DNA of 64,000 nucleotides from NCBI GenBank assembly GCA_963693305.1, contig OY855913.1:24760614-24824613 (forward strand). Reading direction: 5' to 3'. Positions 24,794-36,100 of the stretch are shown here, one piece after another. Numbering within the stretch: position 1 is the stretch's first letter; each line of letters begins with the position of its first letter. A model generated the notes under the pieces. That model was not told where the DNA came from. It was given only the letters and a program-made list of their open reading frames with translations, and did no database searches. Position numbers and translations under genes: made by a program. The DNA is from Meandrina meandrites. Its lineage: Eukaryota; Cnidaria; Anthozoa; Scleractinia; Meandrinidae.

Positions 24794-25060
24794 CGGCACT
24801 GATGGCCAGCGTCTAATCCCTGTTGCTTGGAAACTGCGTCACGGACTGCGTCAGTCACGTGATCAGACTCGCTTGCATGCAACTCGATGGGAAGCCGCCA
24901 TTTTGAAGAGTAGGACGCGTAGATTTGGATTTGAGTGGTTTATCCGTGTTTTAGTTGCAATCGTACGCTTTGTATAACTTCACCCTCGATCAAAACCGGT
25001 CCGCAATCTTCCCTTTGTCTTCTAAGACTGTTTAAGTGTTTAGTATCTGCATTTTAAACC
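24794..25060. promoter_or_regulatory. Shared bidirectional promoter region
   Basis: The 267 bases separate the start codons of two divergent genes. Visible motifs are a palindromic TCACGTGA (24855-24862, bound by USF/MITF-type bHLH-ZIP factors) and GCCGCCATTTTG (24894-24905), which matches the YY1 site. A second YY1-like copy, GCCGCCATATTG (24768-24779), overlaps the possible second start codon of the - strand gene. No TATA box is obvious near either gene. Motif roles are inferred from other animals. Confidence 0.6.
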
Positions 25061-28000
25061 ATGAGCTGCCGTGTTTACTTGGGAAGACTGCCCTACGGAA
25101 CGAGGGAAAAAGACGTCGAGAAATTCTTCCGCGGCTACGGAAAACTGCGAGAAGTTAACTTGAAGAACGGATATGGATTTGTGGTAAGGTGTTTAGATTA
25201 ACTTAGTTCGCTTTTTTACTGGTTTAAAATCATTATATGCCGTTTTTAACAGGAATATGACACTACCACGGAGCGAGCACATGGTCAAGAATGAAGCGAG
25301 ATTTTTGAATATTTAATTAAGCTTAAGTTATTGATAAATTATGTTAATTTTTGTCATTGTTTCGTATAAAATTTTTATTGAGCAATTAAACAATGTGGTT
25401 GAGCGTGATGAATGTTGGCTGGTGTTGTAAAGTGGCCGGGATTTGGGGTTTGACTGCAGCTTATATGTTGTAATAAATATTTTCCAGGAATTTGAAGACT
25501 CTAGAGATGCTGATGATGCGGTTTATGAATGCAATGGCAAGGATATGATGGGAGAAAGGTAAACAGTCAATTCCAGAAACAGAAAATTGGGCTACTTAGA
25601 AAGTGCCATTCTACGGGTTTACCTCGGTGTAAGAACCTGTATTATTTTTCTTTGTTTTGGAGCTATTGTTTTTCTTCTCGATCTTTGTTTTGGCAGCTCT
25701 TTGCTGTATTGTTCGTTCTTTGTTTTACATCGCCGGTGAGTTTCACTGGTTCTTACACCGAGGATGAGCCCATTCTACTCTAAGTACACAAAACAAAGAC
25801 ATAGTGTCAAAAGTTATTACAAAAGCTTCAGTGGTAACTTGCAGTAGTTTTGTTTGCATATATTGTACACTTAATTTAGTTTTTACTTGTTTCAGAATTC
25901 TGGTTGAACACTCTCGTGGGACAGCCAGAGGCTTCAGTGGTGGTCGCAAATCAAGGGCTAGAGATAAGTGAGTGCAATGGATGATTCTTCATTAGTTTTT
26001 ACGCATTTTTGATGCTTTCGACATTGCTGTTCCTAGCAGTATGTAGGACGCATGTTGCACATGAGCATGGTGAATGGCCTAGCTCACCGAGAGTCTTGAA
26101 GCTCAGTGGCTAGAGCACCCAACCAGTTTCCGAGATGCCATGGGAACGATTGCCGGCGGAGGCTCAGATGTTTTCTTTGTCCCATGCTCTTTACAAATGA
26201 TCATTTCATCTTTGTCAATGAATGTTTTGTTCAGCTTCTTTTTTTTTGGCTTATTTGTTGGGCTCTATCATTATGGTCAGATCTCAATTACATGGACTTA
26301 CTGAAACTGGCAAAAAAGGCCATGATAGTCAAATATGTGATTGTAGAGTCCTGAAACAAAAAAGTTGTTGATAAGTAATTGAAAAGGCCAGACAATTGAC
26401 TTAATAAAGGTTTTTGTCACCCTTGCTCCTGTCCCCCATCCCAACATCCTTTTCCAAGTAATAAAGTTAGCAACAATTGTGGCATTTGTATAGGCCAAAT
26501 TTTGTCTGTTGCATCCTCCCCCCCTTCCTATCCCTTCCCCCTCCTTTTCCATCAAGGTTCTTTCAATGCCATTTAAACAGGAATTCCAATTCCCTTGTAT
26601 ATGAATCTATAAGCCCTTCTGTTAAAATTGGTGCAAAGGAGTAATAGTTTTTTGTATTTGTGTCCATGTTAGGTATGGCCCGCCTGTGAGAACACCATGG
26701 CGACTCACTGTCGAAAACTTGTCAACGCGCATCAGTTGGCAGGTTAGTCAGGGATAAGGGAATTCAGTTTCTAACAAACTGTTTCGTTATATCTGTGAGC
26801 AAGTGAAAACATAGTTTATTGCATTAATCAACTGAAATCATTTGAGTTGATTATGGCACCAATAAGCACAAAATTTACACTATCACCTCAGATTGGCTTT
26901 GCGAGTGAAGGTTTAATATATGAAGAAGTAGAATTAATTTTTGCTATTTATTTTCTTGGCGAACAAGTATTCGTTTAAAAATGTTTCAGTTGCTGTGAAC
27001 TTAAATTACAGCACGATGTACTTTTTTTTCATCATTTCTTTGTGTAAAATTGACTGACTACATATAAACTGTGCAGTCAGAGTTCTGGGTAGTCTCCTTC
27101 GCAGCCGTTTTTAGTGTCGTCACGCAACGCTGCTCCCCAGGGAGCGTTGCGTGACAAGCCCAAACAACGGCTGCGAAGGAGACTAAGTTCTGGGGTTCTA
27201 CTGTATTTTTCCCAGCTCCTCTAGTGCTACTTGAAACAGTTTTTTTATGGGAAAATTGTATTTAAGAACCATTCTTATTTAGAACAAACCCTAAAACATA
27301 CAAAAAGCTTCAAGTAAGGTTTGATAAGTATTCACTGGATTGCCTTAAAATGTTTTCAGTTGCAAGACGCACTTATCATGAGGGTTGATGTGAGGGTAGT
27401 CACAGATGCTTAGATGATTCAAACTAGAAGCGTACTTCCCCTCTGATGGATGAGTGGTTTTGATGCTCAGATGCCATCAGAAGTCATTGCATACAGTCTT
27501 GACGAGACGAGTTTTCACAAAGGCATGGCGCAAAAACACTTCTTGGCCAATGATGTTTGATGCGTGCGCCCTGTGTGTCATAAATCAAAGATGCTGGACC
27601 CCTCTGAGATCATTAGCTGTAGTATTTCAATTTTTCACAGTATTACACTGAATGTTGACCCCTTTATTTCTTGATAATTGGTCAGGAAAAGCAAATTTTA
27701 GTCTTTGGGGCTCATTTTGTGTTACAACATAAAGATTTGTTGAAATGAAAATTATTAAGTAAGGCCAAGATTTTTGCGCAGTTCCGTAGAAGGAACAAAA
27801 GTTCCTTGGTTTATTTGCATGTAAAGTTTGCCATTAAATAAGGCAAGTTAATATTAAATGTTGTGTCGGCAGTAAGTAATCCTTTACAGATAATGGACTG
27901 GGGATTGTTTTTACAATTGGAACTGTTATTATTAGGACCTGAAAGATTACGCACGCCAAGCTGGAGAGGTGACGTATGGAGATGCCCACAAACAGAGGCA

Positions 28001-29317
28001 GGGTGAAGGGTAAGTATTTTGTTGTTGTATAAGAATTTGCTGGTACCCTGTACATGTGGCTGAAGGAAAGTACTGTGTATTTGTACATGTAAGAGAAAAT
28101 CATCTTATCTATAAATGAAACACTTCAATCCTGGCTGGGCTTAAACCCATAGATTAAGATAGATACATGAACACTGTACATGAAGATGTAACTACCCATT
28201 TGGCTAGCACGCCACACACAATGCAATCCTCAACTGTTTCATCAGTTAATGGTTTGCACTCGGCTTTACATGTATAGTCCTCTTCGCATCCAAGTGTTTA
28301 TATTTTATGCAGCAATTAAACAAGTACTATTGATTGCAAAAAGTTACTGTCAGCAGCAAGGGCAGTATGAATTTGTGGTTGTAAAATCGTTTGAAAATCA
28401 CGGTGTTGGTGCTGTACGAATTTAATGATGATTGGTTTGTTTTTATTTAGCACCTTGGAATTTGCGACCAAGAGAGACATGAAAAATGCAATCAGGAAGC
28501 TGGATGGTACTGAGCTGAATGGAAAGCGCATCAAGCTTGTTGACGTAAGTGTAGGCGTGGCATCAAAGTGTTTTGATTTAAGAGTCGGCAACTGGAAGAG
28601 TAGGCAGCTGTTTTAAATTAGCTTGTTTGTCATGACGTGATTTCTATGTCCAGAGTAACCAGTGACATATAATCAAGTAGCTGGCTGAACTCTGGTAGCC
28701 GCCAACTTGTTTTGAACAAACCTGCACTTTTAGATACACAAACGTATTGATCTTGCTGTCTTTGTCACAAGTCAGGAAAATAAGCTATAGAATACTTTGC
28801 CTAGTCCGAAACTTATATCAAGCTATCGTGGGCTGATTTTAGTTATCGGCTGTTTCTGTTGTGTAATAGTCTCGCCTACTTGTACATTTATTTTAATGCC
28901 GTAGAATTTATCATTGGTTGTTCTTTCCCACAGGAAAGCCCGAGATCTCGATCACGTTCCCGTTCCCGATCAAGGAGCCGATCCAGATCTAGAGACCGAT
29001 CTCATTCCAGGTCTCGTTCACATTCACGATCACGTCGCCAACGTTCTAAATCGCGATCACACTCCAAATCACGATCTCGCTCACCGCGACGCAACAGATC
29101 GCACTCCAAGTCTCCCAGACGTTCAAGGTCAAGGTCGAAGTCCCATTCAAAGTCACGATCGCGATCGAAATCCCCGCAGAAGTCCCAATCCCGGTCTCGA
29201 TCACGTTCTCATTCTGCGTCTCGATCACCAAGAAATGAGAAGGCTGGCTCTGCTGAGCCCGAAGCAGATGAGAATCAAAATCACAATTCAGGTGATGGGG
29301 ACAATGAGATGCAGTAA
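25061..29317 (+). CDS. SRSF6: Serine/arginine-rich splicing factor, SRSF4/5/6 type
   Basis: A nuclear RNA-binding protein of constitutive and alternative splicing. Exons: 25061-25183, 25488-25558, 25896-25967, 26673-26742, 27936-28009, 28451-28544, 28934-29317, giving 295 residues in one continuous frame. RRM1 spans residues 1-72, with RNP-2 VYLGRL and RNP-1-like KNGYGFVEF. A short Gly/Arg/Lys hinge leads to [14 protein letters not shown] and a pseudo-RRM (about 90-180) with the [17 protein letters not shown] signature that marks two-RRM SR proteins. The last exon encodes a long RS domain with dozens of Arg-Ser dipeptides and ends in an acidic/Asn tail. SRSF4, 5 and 6 cannot be separated from this sequence; the animal may have one ancestral gene, so the symbol is provisional. 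The start ATG follows ttaaacc and fits the family N-terminus. Confidence 0.9.
26090..26235 (+). repeat. tRNA-derived SINE in an SR-gene intron
   Basis: The A box is GCTCAGTGGCTAGAGCACC (26101-26119). A degraded B box (gggaacgattgccg) and the tail tgatcatttcatctttg match the copies at 11941 and 12160. Confidence 0.6.
27081..27194. mobile_element. Micro-palindrome with 9-bp duplication (TAGTCTCC type)
   Basis: The element spans 27090-27185 (96 bases). It begins TAGTCTCCTTCGCAGCCG and ends CGGCTGCGAAGGAGACTA, with inner arms of acgcaacgct around a loop near 27138. It is flanked by perfect 9-mers agttctggg (27081-27089, 27186-27194). Ends differ from the TAGCCTGCG set, but size, TAG...CTA ends and duplication length are the same. 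Confidence 0.75.
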
Positions 29318-30759
29318 ACTGTACAGCCTGAAGGCTTTCTAAACCTTTGATAGAACTCTTTTATTATAGGGTTACCGAAATTATTGAAGATGCAAAAAAA
29401 AATTAATTGTCAAGTTTTTCTTGTGAGGCACCATCACTGAAAGTTGATCATGCTATTTATGTTCATGTGCGAGACGTTATAGCTCTCCACTGATAGGACG
29501 TCCTGCTACTTTTAAAGGTTGTTAAACTGTATATGCTGTTTTTAGACTATTTGCTAAAAGCTTTGTTTTGTAAATCTCAATATGTGAGTAACAATTAAAC
29601 AGGATTTTTATGTGTCATGTTGTTTCGTTGATAATGTTTTTTGTTCAGATCTAATTGCCGTTTTGTCATTCACTGATTCGCCACTGCTTATAACGGGTGT
29701 GGATTCTGCTGGGTCTTCTAAAAAACACAGTGTACCGGTGTACATGCAGTATCACGAGAGGTCTTGTAAGGCTTTGTGTAAACTACGCCAGAATTAAAGG
29801 TGCACCCACTGATCAACAAAGGCATTAATTCGCTCGCTAAGATGTGAACAAGCCTAATCATCGATTTTTTTAGTGATTTTCCTCCTAGTACATGTGCATT
29901 GTCAAACTTGAATCTTTAACGTCGGCCCGACGTGTCAAGTTTTAGACCACGTTTTCCCCAACCTGTCCGTAGCCACACCAGTTTTAAACAATTTTCGTGA
30001 TCAGTACAGTGCATTTTAATAAGGTAAGGCAACTATCAGTGGATTTCCAATTAATACCAACAGCATTGCATTTTCAACTAGCACTAAATCTTGTAGAAAT
30101 AAAAATTTGTCGATCGATTTTTTTAAAACTTTGAATGTTCCCTACTGAGCCCTATTTCGAAAAATACACTAAAAAGATAGGTCACCATGCTCGCAAGAGA
30201 GATAGGATTGGTCAATTTTACCTGCTCTGGTACTGTAAATCGCGCACGTTATTTCATCGGTCCACATTACATTTTGTGGTAGCAGGAAGCAAGGCTTATT
30301 AAAGTAATACTTAAAAAAAAAACTCGATTGGCAGAAAGCCCCAAGCATAAGGAATAATGTTATATGTAACTTATGGAAAAAATCCCAAATCCGAGCGACA
30401 ACGCGCTCAAAACGTTCCTCGCGTCGGTGTTTTCAAGGTCATAATTTGCGTCCTCGAGTAACAGTTTTGTGCACGCATTCAGCTGTATTATCTTTCCCAC
30501 CGATGATTTTTTTTAAAAAAAAATGGTCCTACTCAAAGAAGATAATTGTTACACCAAAATCATGCAATTAAAAATATTGGTCACCAATGCTTGTTTACGA
30601 GAAAACGACAATATACTTCTCTCGCGAGGCAAGCCGTATAGAAAAAAGCTTCCATTTTGTTCATGTGCGCGCGTTAATCACGCGTAAAATTCTGCCCAGT
30701 AGGAATGCACAATGCAATACTGAGGAATCACATCAACTAGAATTTTTACCGACACGTGT

Positions 30760-31236
30760 CCAGAAATCCCGGGGGGGGGGGGGGGGGTACTTAAAAGAGT
30801 TTTATACGGGGAGGCTCCGCCCGGATGTCCAACCCCTTACCCTTTTATATACCATTTTTTTCAAAAAAGGCACCCCTTTCGTATACCTTTTATTGGAAAA
30901 AGGCACCCCTTTCATATACCTAACTGCTGTGGTTTAATTTGCAACCACTCTCACTGGCCCGCCTTCTGAGTAAATCGTTAAAACAGGAAGTCGTCTTGTC
31001 ATTTTTTCACGTAGCGCGTAATAAATTAAAATGAAACAGTCATAAGGTGCGTCTGCTTGATCTGTTTTAATTCAAGGCCCTTTTTAAAACCCGAACGAAG
31101 ATTTTCCTACCCTTTCATATACCTAAACTTGTGAAATCCCTACCCTTTTATATACCTGAAGACTGAAAAAGGTACCCCTTTCGGGCGGAGCCTCCCCGTA
31201 TAGGCCATTATAGGGAGTACCCCCCGGGCCAGAAAT
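30760..31236. mobile_element. hAT-like MITE with perfect 8-bp duplication
   Basis: The element spans 30768-31228. It is flanked by identical ccagaaat 8-mers (30760-30767, 31229-31236). Ends begin CCCGGGGGGG and end CCCCCCGGG; inside are the inverted blocks tatacggggaggctccgcc and ggcggagcctccccgtata. The interior repeats cacccctttcatatacct-like units. The perfect duplication suggests a recent insertion. Confidence 0.82.
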
Positions 31237-31425
31237 ACAAAATTGCTTTCTTATTTCTTTGTGCATTTGCATTTGTGCACTTCATCGACAACAGTAGAAG
31301 TTAAGTAGACAAAGTAGAAGGACAAATAACATAGTATCTGTTGGCGTGAGGCGTCACTGGACGGGATGCTAGCCCATTGCTGGATTTGTCGGCCACGCCA
31401 AATCGGGAAGTGAATCTGTGCGTGT

Positions 31426-31794
31426 TAAAGGCTGGTTTTCACTAGCGCATAAGCACAAACATAAGCATAAACACAAACACTCGCATAAGCAAGTAAGAAC
31501 ACCCACGACATAAGCATAACATAAGCATAACATAAGCACAAGAAGAACGAACATTGTTCGTTCTTCTTGTGCTTATGTTTTGCTTATGTCGTAGTGTGAA
31601 CGCGAGTGAAATAAGCATAAGCATAAGGGTTATAATCCGCCATCTTGATTGTAGTTGAGGAAAGCTGGTATCGAGGAAGTTTTTTCTATTACTGCGCCTG
31701 CGTATCTCTTATGCTTATGTCCTGGTGTTCTCACTTGCTTCTTAATCTCTTATGCTTATGCTTATGCTTATGCGCTAGTGAAAACCAGCCTTAA
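31426..31794. mobile_element. MITE with ATAAGC repeats and TAA duplication
   Basis: The element spans 31429-31791. Inverted ends start AGGCTGGTTTTCACTAGCGC; TAA flanks both sides (TTAA is also consistent). The interior consists of ataagcataa-like units plus a central palindrome, gaacgaacattgttcgttc (about 31546-31564). The frames over it are repeat artefacts. Confidence 0.75.
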
Positions 31795-33123
31795 TGGCGA
31801 TCCGACTCCAATACGAAAAATCGGCGGTTAGGAAAAATCTGTGACCGCTTCACAGATTTTCGCGTATCGGGCCCTTTTTTTTACTTTAACGAAAACGCAA
31901 CGTGCAAAAGGATTTAAAGCCAAAATATATATATATATACTAATATATTGCCTATCACTTTGTTTTCCGAAACATTTTATATAAAACATACATGTGCAGT
32001 GCTTGAGATTTTAAAGTGTCTCGCCCAAGAATACAACACACAGACCCACCAGGAATGGAACACAGACTCCTCAATTCAAAGTCCAATACGCAAACATTAG
32101 GCAACTGTGACACACACAATGATTATACACAACGTCATTTTGGAGGAATTTTATTTTTCTATTAAAAAACTTGAACAATTTAGCTTCCTTATTTTCCATG
32201 CATGTTGTCAAATACTGCCAACAATATAAAGCAGAACTAACAATAGATGATCCAAACTTTGGGCACCTTACTTACATTTTATTATTATCTAAAATATATT
32301 TCGGGCAATAATTTATAGAGATAAATGCTCATTTATAAATAAATATTAAACTTTTATTAAATATTATAATCTTTTATGTTATATACTATATAAGAAACGA
32401 TATTGCAATGTCCTTTAGTAGCTTGGAATCTGCTAAGTGACTTCTAGTAGACGAGGTATCTCCAGGAACAAGGGAGGGGAGGGGGGGTGGATAGGAGTGC
32501 GGTAGCCCGGAAGAAATGGGGCGAAATGCGGGAGACGAGGGGGCGTGAAGCGGGATTCCCAAGCTGGCGGATCTGGGAGAAATTGAGAAAAATTCGCAAC
32601 ATTTCGTTATATTTTGCAATAGAAATGAGACAAAGAGGAGGGAACCACTACGGAATCGGCTAGGAAACGGGAGTAAAAGACACGGGAGGGGGAGGGGGGG
32701 TTCAAACCCCTTGTCCCTCCCCCCCCCCCGACCGAACAAAGAACTGTCGCAAAATCATGCAACAAGTACGTATTTCAAAAGTGTTCTGCCATAAGAATTT
32801 CTGAAAATGTCCCCCCCCCACCCATTTGTACCCCCCCCAGTTTTATGTAGGAAATTCAAACTTCTTTTTCGTCAGAAGCATACAACGCCACCCCTCCCCC
32901 GTTTTTTTCTGAATTTCTTGAATCTGCCCTAACATGTGACAGATCTATAGCGTAGGGCCTGCGCTTTACCGCTTAAACTTCTTGTCACGTAAACTTGTGT
33001 CACGCAATCCTCATGCGACAAGTATACCACAACGGCTCTGCCGAAGCTCTTGAGGTCAACCCTTGGTAGGACCAAAGCCGAATAGTGACTGCACTGGTAC
33101 CATAAGTGACTATATTGTGTCTG

Positions 33124-36100
33124 TCAGCAATATGTGGTCTTTTCGGTGTCCCTCAGTGATGACATACTAACTGTGCTGCTTATCGTTCTTGATCTTGATG
33201 ACTTGTTGTCTCCTCCCTGGAATAAAAAATTAACGCATTTTAATAGCAGTTCACATACAGTATTGCAACTTGTACTCTGTAGTTTCCTTGACAGTTCGTC
33301 CGCTATCACGTTGTCACGAGAAGCGTTACATGACGTTACGTTAACTGCTAATGTGTAATGTGATAAGCGCCAAACTCCTCAGTGCAATTTAAAATTCTTT
33401 TCCAGGACCAGGTTCCCGGAAAACTCCTTGAAAATTCTATTTTTTCCACCTTAATTCTTCTGGAAAACAGTCCTGAAAATTTATAGTTGTGTTAACTTTA
33501 AAAAGCGAAAATGCTGTCATAACATTTCCGCACACTCTCGGGTAAAACAGTCGCTCGAAAACAAGAGCATGGTTTCTAAAACGTTTACACAATAAAATTT
33601 GCACCTAGGAAAATTCTGGAATTCAGATCACGACCTCTTTCACTGAAAATAGGCTGGATCCGAGACTGTTTTAGCAGTGCACGTGATTCAAGCGAGCGTT
33701 ACCATAGCTACCTCAGTGTAAATCGTTTCTGTGCAAGTGCTTGACACCGAAACACATCGCTATGATAACTTACAGATTTAAAATATTTCCGTCACTTCTG
33801 CGTACGTTGACGAGACATCCTGGAAGCTGAAAAAGGGAACGTGAACATATTCAACTGAGTGAACACGTGGGTGTCATGGCGGACGGCAGCAAATTTCAGT
33901 AGTCTGCCACCTTGTTCCCCGCAGTTATATGTAATGGAGGATAAGGATAAAGGAAAAGAGGGGCAAATTACATACTATTTCCCAGGTAAACGTGGCGAAA
34001 GAAGTAGTGACAGCAGCTCGCCTGGCTCTGAGAAACCGCCCGCGAAGTCTGTGAAGTTTACGGAATCCAACATGGTCGAACAGGCAGATATTTGGAAAGT
34101 TCTCAACACCATTCAAGACAACACGAACAAACTTCTCGAAGAAAACAAGGCTTTACGCGACCAGTACTCTGAGCTTCAGAAGTCGCTCGAATTCCATATA
34201 GCTAAAATAGAAACTTTGGCGACGGAGAGCGAATCATTAAAAAAAGAAATGAAATCGTTGAAGAGGTCTTTAAATGAAGCCAATGAGGAACGCGAAATAA
34301 TGTACGAAGATTTGGGGACTGCAATCAACCAACTCGATGATTTAGAGCAGTACACCCGTAAGCACAACTTAGAAATTCACGGAATTCCACAAACGCCTGA
34401 TGAAAACATCGCAGAGCGAGTCATCGCACTTGGAAATGCGCTCAACGTTACGATCCGCAACGACGATATAGACATATGTCATAGACTTCAAACAAGCAAG
34501 AACCCCAGTAAGCACAAGCCAATTATTGTCAGGTTCAAATCTTATAGAGCAAAGAAAGAACTATATGGAGCTCGTAAGCAGTTAAAAGGTCAGAACCTGA
34601 ATCAAGTTTTCAACGGTGGCGACTTTGTCTATATAAACGAAAATCTAACAAGAATGCGACGCCAATTATTCGCCGAAGTGTGGAAAAGAAAGAAGCTAGA
34701 GCATTGGCATAGTGCCTGGACTATAGACGGTAAAATCTTTGTTAAATTAGAAGCAGCTGATTATCCTATAAGAATTTACAATAATGAAGACTTAGATAGG
34801 ATTTACTGATTGATGTCAATTTTTCTCACTTAGCATTTACCCCGGGTCTGACCGCTGATGCTCGGTTCAATTGTTACACTTTCCTTATGCCATACAATTA
34901 ATTTTCAATTCGTCATCCAGTAGTATTATTATGCGGGGAATCGTAGAGGGGACTCCTTCCAATCAATGAAATTTTTCCATTTACTAAAGCTATCCCCTCT
35001 ATACATGAAGTCGCTTAACGGCTTAATAAGTTTTCGTAATGTCCTGTGTTTTGTAATATTTCTGTTTGGTGGCATCACATCTGGGGACAACTTTTTTTGG
35101 CTGGGGCTCTGGTGCAGGTGTTGAGCCTTAATTACATTTGCAATGGGTTTAAAATGTGTTTCCCTAAATATCAGAGGCATAAATAAGTCGATTAAACGTA
35201 GAAATTTATTTAGGTGGCTTCATAATGGCAAATATGACCTAATTTTTTTGCAGGAAACCTACAGTGACAAAACAATCGAAAACGTTTGGCGTGCAGAATG
35301 GGGCGGTGACATTTGCTATTCCCATGGCTCAAAACATAGCAGAGGCGTGATGATTCTTTTTCGTCCAACCTTAAAAGCAGAGAATATTAGCATTACTAAT
35401 GATAAGAACGGAAGAATGCTTATTGTTCGCCTCACACTTCAAGATGAAGAATTTTGCTTAGTCAATGTTTACGCTCCCAACGACCAAAATCAACAAATAA
35501 ATTTCTATAACGAATTAACAAGCAAGTTACGTCCCTATGCAAATGAAAATCTCATAATGGGAGGTGACTATAATTGCCCACTCGAAAATATTGATAAAAT
35601 AGGTGGAAAAGACATCAGAAACAAGAAAAATGTAATCCACAGCATAAAGGAAATGAGCGACAATTTAAGTCTCGACGATATATGGAGACTTCACCACCCG
35701 AGTGATAAGCGCTTTACCTGGCAGAACAGCTCAGGAAAAATAAGATGTCGATTAGATTATTGGCTTATTTCAAAACATTTAGTTCCTCGTACTAGTAAAA
35801 CGGACGTGTTGTCATATTACGATTCAGACCATTCCCCAATTTACGCCGAAATCGCATATAAAAATAACCAAAAATCAACCGGTCCAGGGTTTTGGAAATT
35901 TAATAACTCTCTTCTTAATAATGAAGAATTTGTAACAAACCTAAAATTCTTTTTACTACAAGCCAAGGAAAAACATAGTGGAACAAGCGATAAAAGACTT
36001 TATTGGGAAATGATTAAAATGGAGATCAGAGACTTTTGTATCCGTTTCTCTAAACGTCTTGCTAAAAGTAAAAAGTCGAGAGAAATAAATTTACTCTGCA

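Larger units (their letters stand above)
29318..33123. other. Intergenic region between convergent SR and CNG channel genes
   Basis: No gene is supported. The left end is the SR 3' UTR. The region holds the MITEs at 30768-31228 and 31429-31791, pieces of a reverse-strand SINE (about 31340-31385 and 31990-32110), an (AT)n tract near 31926-31942, AT-rich DNA at 32270-32400, and a purine-rich, G-run-containing stretch at 32460-32900. The right end is the CNG channel 3' UTR. Confidence 0.6.

Noticed and set aside
28914..29342. 142-codon + strand frame rich in Asp/His/Arg
   Set aside because: It is the +1 shadow of the SR gene's RS-repeat exon; the real frame gives Arg-Ser dipeptides and joins the upstream RRM exons.
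32386..32739. 117-codon - strand frame rich in Pro/Leu/Ser
   Set aside because: It runs over a G- and purine-rich stretch; composition explains it.
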